This document shows, piece after piece, positions 59,783-64,000 of a stretch of 64,000 bases of DNA. The stretch covers positions 8,184,001 to 8,248,000 of the forward strand of contig NC_015957.1 in NCBI RefSeq assembly GCF_000147815.2, in the 5' to 3' direction. The notes under the pieces were generated by a model, which was not told the origin of the DNA, did no database searches, and saw only the letters and a program-made list of their open reading frames with translations. The stretch comes from Streptomyces violaceusniger Tu 4113 (lineage in GTDB: Bacteria; Actinomycetota; Actinomycetes; Streptomycetales; Streptomycetaceae). Numbering within the stretch: the stretch's first letter is position 1; every line of letters begins with the position of its first letter. The translations under genes were made by a program, and so were the position numbers.

Positions 59783-59836
59783 CCCGGGGCTGCCGTCGCC
59801 TGACGGCGGGGCTGCCGTCGTCCGACCCCGGCGCTC
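59769..59836 (+). repeat. Short tandem repeats at the end of the hypothetical gene
   Basis: Three degenerate units of about 22 bp (ccgtcgtctgacccggggctg-like) start inside the last codons of the acidic membrane protein gene and continue past its stop. A gctccggagc palindrome follows. Confidence 0.55.
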
Positions 59837-59879
59837 CGGAGCCGGGCGTCCCAGCTCCGGCTCCGCCTGGGGGCTGGCC

Positions 59880-60719
59880 TCAGACCGGGGCGACGCGGGG
59901 CAGCCGGAGCGCGGCCAGGACCGGAAGGTGGTCCGTGGCCGCCAGGAGGTCCGCGTCGGTGACGCCGGGCAGCCCGGCCGGGACCCCACAGCCGATGATC
60001 TCGACGCCCTCGGAGGCGAAGACCGCGTCGATGCGCTGATGCGGGTCCTTGGGGTTCGAGGTGGCCTCGCTCCCCCAGGGCTCGGTGGTCCAGCCGTCCC
60101 GCAGCTTCCCCGCGATCCGGCGGAAGGCGAGGCCGTCCGGCCGGTCGTTGATGTCTCCGGCCGCGATGGCGTACGGGACGTCCAGCGCGGCCAGGTGGTC
60201 CAGCAGCAGCCCGGCCTGCTCGTAGCGCTCGGCCTCCGCCAGGCTCAGATGGCAGCTCACCACGCCGAGCCGAACGCCGTCGGCGCTCTCCGTGGCGCCG
60301 TCGCCGCTCTCCCGGGCACCGGGGTCGCTCTCCCGGGCACCGGGGTCGCGGTGGCCGCCGCCGAAGCGCAGCACGGCGGTCGCGAAACCGCGCCGGTGCA
60401 GCCCGGGCACGCGGGGCAGCAGGATGTCCTCGGCGTGCTCCACATGGGCGCGCAGCGAGGTGAGGATCATCGGGCCGGCGGCGGTGGCCCCGCCCGTGGT
60501 GTAGACGAGGCCGGTCTCCCGGGCCAGCCAGGCGGCGGCCTTGCGCCAGCGGAAGAAGCGCGGCGCCTCCTGGACGCAGACGACATCGGGGGTGCAGGCC
60601 CGGATCACCCGGGCCAGCGCCTCGCGGTCGTCGCGCATCGAGCGGATGTTGTAGCTGAGCACCCGCACCACGGCCGCGTCCGGGCCGGTGGTGGATCCGG
60701 GCAGGTCCGCGAGCGGCAC
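59880..60719 (-). CDS. Endonuclease/exonuclease/phosphatase-family protein
   Basis: 279-aa protein of the DNase I-like metallophosphoesterase superfamily. Motifs: RVLSYNIRSM (metal Asn), VVCVQEAPRF (metal Glu), VVSCHLSLAEA (catalytic His), IAAGDINDRPDG (Asp/Asn), and ATDHLPVLAAL at the C-terminus. A short DPGARES repeat interrupts the middle. The substrate (DNA, sphingomyelin, phosphoinositide or other phosphodiester) cannot be told. GTG at 60719, 24 bp after the glucokinase stop, so it may be co-transcribed with glkA. Confidence 0.87.
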   Translation of the reverse strand: MPLADLPGSTTGPDAAVVRVLSYNIRSMRDDREALARVIRACTPDVVCVQEAPRFFRWRKAAAWLARETGLVYTTGGATAAGPMILTSLRAHVEHAEDILLPRVPGLHRRGFATAVLRFGGGHRDPGARESDPGARESGDGATESADGVRLGVVSCHLSLAEAERYEQAGLLLDHLAALDVPYAIAAGDINDRPDGLAFRRIAGKLRDGWTTEPWGSEATSNPKDPHQRIDAVFASEGVEIIGCGVPAGLPGVTDADLLAATDHLPVLAALRLPRVAPV

Positions 60720-60742
60720 GATGACGGTTCCCCCCTCGCCCC

Positions 60743-61684
60743 TCAGCCTTGGCGGGCCAGGTCGGCGGCGCCGACGAGCCCGGCCTTGCCGCCGAGCTGG
60801 GCGGCGAGCACCTGGGCGTGCGGACGCCACTGATTGCCGACCAGCCAGCGCCGGAAGGACTTGCGGATCGGCTCCAGGACCAGATCGCCCTCGTCGGAGA
60901 CCCCGCCGCCGACGATGAAGGCCGAGGGGTCGAAGAGCGAGGCGAGGTCGGCCAGCCCGGCCCCGGCCCAGCGGGCCAGCTCACGGAAGGAGTCGATGGC
61001 CACCGGGTCGCCCTGGCGGGCGGCGTCGCTGATGTGCTTGCCCTCGACGCCCTCGGCGGTGCCGTCGCCGAGGCCGAGGAGGACCGTGGCGTTCTCCGGG
61101 GTGGCGGCGGCGCGCTGCCTGGCGTAGCGGACCAGCGCACGGCCGGAGGCGTACTGCTCCCAGCAGCCCTGACTGCCGCAGCCGCACAGCAGACCGTCGG
61201 GGACGACCCTTATGTGGCCGAACTCGGCCGCGACGCCGAAGCGGCCGCGGTGCAGCTTGCCGCCGATGATGATGCCGCCCCCGAGGCCGGTGCCGAGGGT
61301 GATGCATACGACGTCGTCATGGCCGACCCCGGCGCCGAAGCGGTATTCGCCCCAGGCGGCGGCATTGGCGTCGTTCTCCACCACGACGGGCAGGCCGACG
61401 CGCTGCTCGACCTTGTCCTTGAGCGCCTCGTGCCGCCAGTTGATGTTGGGCGCGAAGAGCACGGTGGCGCGCTTGTCGTCCACATACCCGGCCGCGCCGA
61501 TGCCGACGGCCTCGATCTCGTGTCCCTCGCTGACGATGCGCACCGCGTCCGCGATGGCGTCGACGACTCCCTCGGGAGTCTGCGGGGTCGAAACCTGGCT
61601 CGTCTCGAGAATCGAGCCCTCTTCGTCGACCACGCCGGCCGCGATCTTCGTACCGCCGATGTCGACGCCGATGGTGAGTCCCAT
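60743..61684 (-). CDS. glkA: ROK-family glucokinase
   Basis: ATP-dependent glucose kinase; in Streptomyces GlkA is also the mediator of glucose repression. The 313-aa product has the phosphate loop GVDIGGTKIAAGVVD (7-21), catalytic Asp105 in ENDANAA, the ROK signature with LGTGLGGGIIIGG, and the zinc site H157 with C167, C169 and C174 (LCGCGSQGCWEQY). The length and order match the characterised S. coelicolor GlkA. It is between the DUF5304 gene and the phosphatase-like gene on the same strand. Confidence 0.96.
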   Translation of the reverse strand: MGLTIGVDIGGTKIAAGVVDEEGSILETSQVSTPQTPEGVVDAIADAVRIVSEGHEIEAVGIGAAGYVDDKRATVLFAPNINWRHEALKDKVEQRVGLPVVVENDANAAAWGEYRFGAGVGHDDVVCITLGTGLGGGIIIGGKLHRGRFGVAAEFGHIRVVPDGLLCGCGSQGCWEQYASGRALVRYARQRAAATPENATVLLGLGDGTAEGVEGKHISDAARQGDPVAIDSFRELARWAGAGLADLASLFDPSAFIVGGGVSDEGDLVLEPIRKSFRRWLVGNQWRPHAQVLAAQLGGKAGLVGAADLARQG

Positions 61685-61741
61685 GAGTCCCTCAGTTATT
61701 TGGTCGAACCCCGCCGACGCTAACGGTACCGGAGGTGGCGC

Positions 61742-62215
61742 TCAGTCGAGGTCGATGTGTTCATTACTCGAACTCTCCGATTCCTGGCCGCGATCCGTGG
61801 AGCTGTCCTCGGCGCCCTGGGTCCAGCGCCGCTCCTGGCCGGTCACGGCGGCGCGATAGGCGGCGAGCAGCTCGGATCCGGCGCTGGCGAGGTGTTCGAA
61901 AACATCTGGATTGCGCTCTATGACCGGTTCCGCGGCGGCCTTCGCCTGTTCGATCAATTGTTGTACGGCCCCCTGAACCGCCGTCCCGGCGATCGGCGCC
62001 TGGAGCCCGGCGACCTTGTCGGCGAGCGCGTCGGCCAGCTTGAGGAACTCCTCGGCGACGCTCCCCGGCTCCTCGGCGGTCTGCCGGGTCCGCCGCCTGG
62101 CCCGCTCGGCGGCGAGGTCCTCGGCACACGCCCGCTCCCAGGCGTCGGGGTCCATCTCGGTGACCGGTACATCGGTGAGCGGGGACTCTGCGGGGCGCTC
62201 GGTGGCATCGCTCAT
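61742..62215 (-). CDS. DUF5304 protein
   Basis: 157-aa acidic, helical protein of the actinobacterial DUF5304 family. The first 60 residues are charged (MDPDAWERACAEDLAAERARRR). The middle helix SVAEEFLKLADALADKVAG and the ERNPDVFEHLASAGSELLAAYRAAV region are the conserved parts, followed by a Ser/Glu/Asp tail (EDSSTDRGQESESSSNEHIDLD). It lies immediately upstream of glkA (57 bp), a conserved pairing in Streptomyces. No function is known. ATG at 62215 with GCAGGAG six bases upstream. Confidence 0.85.
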   Translation of the reverse strand: MSDATERPAESPLTDVPVTEMDPDAWERACAEDLAAERARRRTRQTAEEPGSVAEEFLKLADALADKVAGLQAPIAGTAVQGAVQQLIEQAKAAAEPVIERNPDVFEHLASAGSELLAAYRAAVTGQERRWTQGAEDSSTDRGQESESSSNEHIDLD

Positions 62216-62398
62216 GGCGAACTCCTGCGGCGGGGATGCTGACTGCCCGGTGACGTTCATCCGGGCTTGTGACCGACGTTACCCGAAGGAGGGGGGCGGG
62301 GTCAGAGCCCGGGACCGGCCAGGACCGGAGCCGGGGAACGACCGGAGACCAGGCCCTGGAACGGCCGGGGGGCCCGAAACCGTCCGGAAGCCCGGAGC

Positions 62399-62434
62399 CC
62401 CCGGACCGCCCCCGGACCGCCCCCGGACCGCCCT
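62399..62434. repeat. Three 12-bp tandem repeats
   Basis: The unit ccccggaccgcc occurs three times in a row, just after the ArsA-like stop (62450) on the minus strand. It may fold weakly; nothing else is visible in the 62216-62449 gap. Confidence 0.6.
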
Positions 62435-62449
62435 CGGCCGGAGCCGGGT

Positions 62450-63775
62450 TCAGAGCCGCTTCGGCCACAGGTCGGGGTCGGGGGTGAAGCGCACCTGGAG
62501 CCATCCGTCGCGCAGCCCCGCGCCGGAGACGGTGCAGCGGCGCAGGGCGGACGGCAGCGGCAGCACCCGGTGGAACGGGCCGACGCTGACGATCAGTTCG
62601 TCACCCCGGCGCACCAGCCCGAGCCCGTCGCGGTCGGCGCCGGGCAGCGGCAGCCGCCACAGCAGCACCCCGTCGTCGGCCAGCCGGTCCTCGACGGTCC
62701 AGGGGTCGGGGGCGGGCCGGTCGGGCCGCGCCGCGGGAGCCCCGACGGCCCCGGCCAGCGCCGCGAGCCCGGCCGGGGCGCGCCGGGCATCCACACCGTC
62801 CGCACCGGCCCCACCGCCCTCGCCGGGCCGCGGCTCCGCGCCCCGCGGATCGCCGACGCCGTGCGGGTCGCGGCCCAGATGCGGCAGCTCACGGACCGGG
62901 ACGGCGGGCGCCCACTGCTCGTACAGCTCCTTGAGCGCGTCCTGCTGCTGGCCGGAGAGCGCGGCGAGCCAGGAGTCGGAGCTCCCGGTGGGCAGCAGCC
63001 GGTTCGCGATCACCGCCTCCACCCGGCAGCCGTGCAGCGCCAGACCGGCGCGGGCGGTGCGCAGCGCCCGGTCGGCGAGCGGCCCGGGCTCCACGACCAG
63101 CCGTACGGTCGTGGCCTCGGACTCGATCACCCCCTGGACGGCGGCCAGTTCCCGCTCCCAGCGCTCGGCCGTCTCGTACAGCTTCTGCGCGGGCATCGGC
63201 ACCCCCGCAAGCTGGGCGAGCATCGGCCGCAGCGCACGGGCCGCCTGCCGCTCGGCGGGCAGCAGCCGCCGCAGATAGCGCCGCAACTGCTGGGGCAGGG
63301 CGAGCAGCGCGACGGTGTCCGGCGCGGGCGGCATGTCGACGACGAGGACGTCCCAGCCGGTGCCGGGCGGGGCGGTCCGGGCAGCGCGCAGGGCCCGCAG
63401 CAGCGCGAGGGACTCCACCCCGGGGAGGGCGGTCAGCTCCTCGCCGTCCAGCGGGGTCGCGCCGAGCAGGTCGAGCAGGCCATGGCCGCGGTCCTGCAAA
63501 GCGGTGAGCTCGCTGCGGAACCACTCGTCCGTGATGATCCGCGCGGCCCACACTCCGGGGGCGAGCTCGACGGGTACGGACCACGGCAGCCGGTCCGCCG
63601 AACGCCCGGGGGCGAACCGCAGCGCGCGGATGCCGAGCAGCGCCTCGGGGGTGCCGTCCGGGTCGGCGGTGAGCAGCAGCGTCCGCTGCCCCTCACGGGC
63701 GGCGGCGAGGGCGGTCGCGGCGGCCACGGTGGTGCGGCCCGCGCCGCCGGTACCGGTGACGAGGACCGTACGCAT
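62450..63775 (-). CDS. ArsA/GET3-like ATPase with altered P-loop
   Basis: 441-aa SIMIBI-class ATPase similar to arsenite-efflux ATPase ArsA/Get3. The P-loop is GTGGAGRTT (8-16), against the family GKGGVGKTT: both lysines are replaced (Thr9, Arg14). The switch II region is present as VLVVDMPPAPDTVALLALPQQLRRYL, and switch I-like TADPDGT. A disordered Gly/Pro-rich insert lies near 300-345, and the C-terminus holds the beta domain with SALRRCTVSGAGLRDGWLQVRF. No arsenic genes lie nearby, so arsenite transport is not supported. It follows a partial gene on the same strand. Confidence 0.88.
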   Translation of the reverse strand: MRTVLVTGTGGAGRTTVAAATALAAAREGQRTLLLTADPDGTPEALLGIRALRFAPGRSADRLPWSVPVELAPGVWAARIITDEWFRSELTALQDRGHGLLDLLGATPLDGEELTALPGVESLALLRALRAARTAPPGTGWDVLVVDMPPAPDTVALLALPQQLRRYLRRLLPAERQAARALRPMLAQLAGVPMPAQKLYETAERWERELAAVQGVIESEATTVRLVVEPGPLADRALRTARAGLALHGCRVEAVIANRLLPTGSSDSWLAALSGQQQDALKELYEQWAPAVPVRELPHLGRDPHGVGDPRGAEPRPGEGGGAGADGVDARRAPAGLAALAGAVGAPAARPDRPAPDPWTVEDRLADDGVLLWRLPLPGADRDGLGLVRRGDELIVSVGPFHRVLPLPSALRRCTVSGAGLRDGWLQVRFTPDPDLWPKRL

Positions 63776-63856
63776 GAAGGGAGCCTCCGGCAGGGTGATG
63801 CGTCAGATGCGCGGCGCGGGTTGGATGATCCGCCCGGCCGGAGCGTACCCCGCGCC

Positions 63857-63896
63857 GCGGACCACCCCGGGCACCGTCGGGGCCCGGGTGGTCCGC
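63857..63896 (-). terminator. Hairpin after the partial gene at the right edge
   Basis: An imperfect stem of about 15 bp with one bulged C (63857-63872 with 63882-63896) lies five bases past the stop of the minus-strand gene that enters from the right edge. Confidence 0.55.
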
Positions 63897-63900
63897 CGGG

Positions 63901-64000
63901 TCAGGCGCTCTCGACGCGCTTCTTCAGGCCCGCGAGCGCACGGTCGATGATGACCTTCTCGGCCTTGCGCTTGATCATGCCCAGCATGGGGATCTTGACG
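63901..64000 (-). CDS. C-terminal end of a protein continuing beyond the window (SRPBCC-like?)
   Basis: Only the last 33 codons are present, ending with a TGA at 63901-63903. The visible end reads VKIPMLGMIKRK, then AEKVIIDRALAGLKKRVESA. This basic, amphipathic C-terminal helix resembles the end of SRPBCC/polyketide-cyclase family proteins found at this place in Streptomyces, but the fragment is too short to be certain. It is followed by a hairpin and then the ArsA-like gene. Confidence 0.7.
   Translation of the reverse strand, partial: VKIPMLGMIKRKAEKVIIDRALAGLKKRVESA

Overview
The window is a contiguous piece of a Streptomyces-type chromosome. It has very high GC with strong third-position G/C bias, many GTG starts, LL-diaminopimelate-type wall genes and DivIVA/SepF/FtsZ in the actinomycete order. 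Gene order matches, from memory, the Streptomyces coelicolor core-chromosome stretch from ileS through the division and cell wall (dcw) cluster to glkA. I see no tRNA, rRNA, CRISPR array, prophage or insertion sequence.

Region 1 (1-21.5 kb): the end of ileS on the plus strand, then a long minus-strand cluster. Read in its own direction it runs rsmH, ftsL, ftsI, murE, murF, mraY, murD, ftsW, murG, ftsQ, ftsZ, pgeF, yggS, sepF, ylmG, divIVA. These genes build lipid II, polymerise and cross-link septal peptidoglycan, assemble the Z-ring and mark growing tips. Several junctions overlap as ATGA or GTGA.

Region 2 (21.9-36.9 kb): a beta-carbonic anhydrase; a MoxR / DUF58 / transglutaminase operon; DUF3040, methyltransferase and HEPN-domain genes; a TetR-regulated operon of a degenerate ABC ATPase and a YhgE/Pip membrane protein; a CrtI-like oxidoreductase; and a membrane protein with a Tyr/Gln-rich tail.

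Region 3 (37-43.5 kb): metF, thiE, a Rv2175c-like DNA-binding protein, an FAD reductase, and thiO-thiS-thiG behind a TPP riboswitch.

Region 4 (43.8-54.2 kb): an SRPBCC protein, a PASTA Ser/Thr kinase, endonuclease IV, a DUF4396 protein behind a CsoR-type copper operator, a sulfite-oxidase-like enzyme, bacterioferritin and its ferredoxin (iron-box controlled), class II DAHP synthase, a Uma2-family protein, and a fused anthranilate synthase behind a Trp leader peptide and attenuator.

Region 5 (54.2-64 kb): phosphofructokinase, a two-component system, an acyltransferase, an esterase, a nuclease-like protein, ROK glucokinase, DUF5304, an ArsA-like ATPase and the end of a further gene.

Most of the window is conserved core. 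The items most worth a second look are the Trp attenuator in front of a PhzE-like fused enzyme, the CsoR operator in front of DUF4396, the degenerate ATPase / YhgE / TetR operon, the HEPN protein with an intact RX4H motif, the 10-bp tandem array upstream of thiE, and the phosphofructokinase with pyrophosphate-type signature residues.
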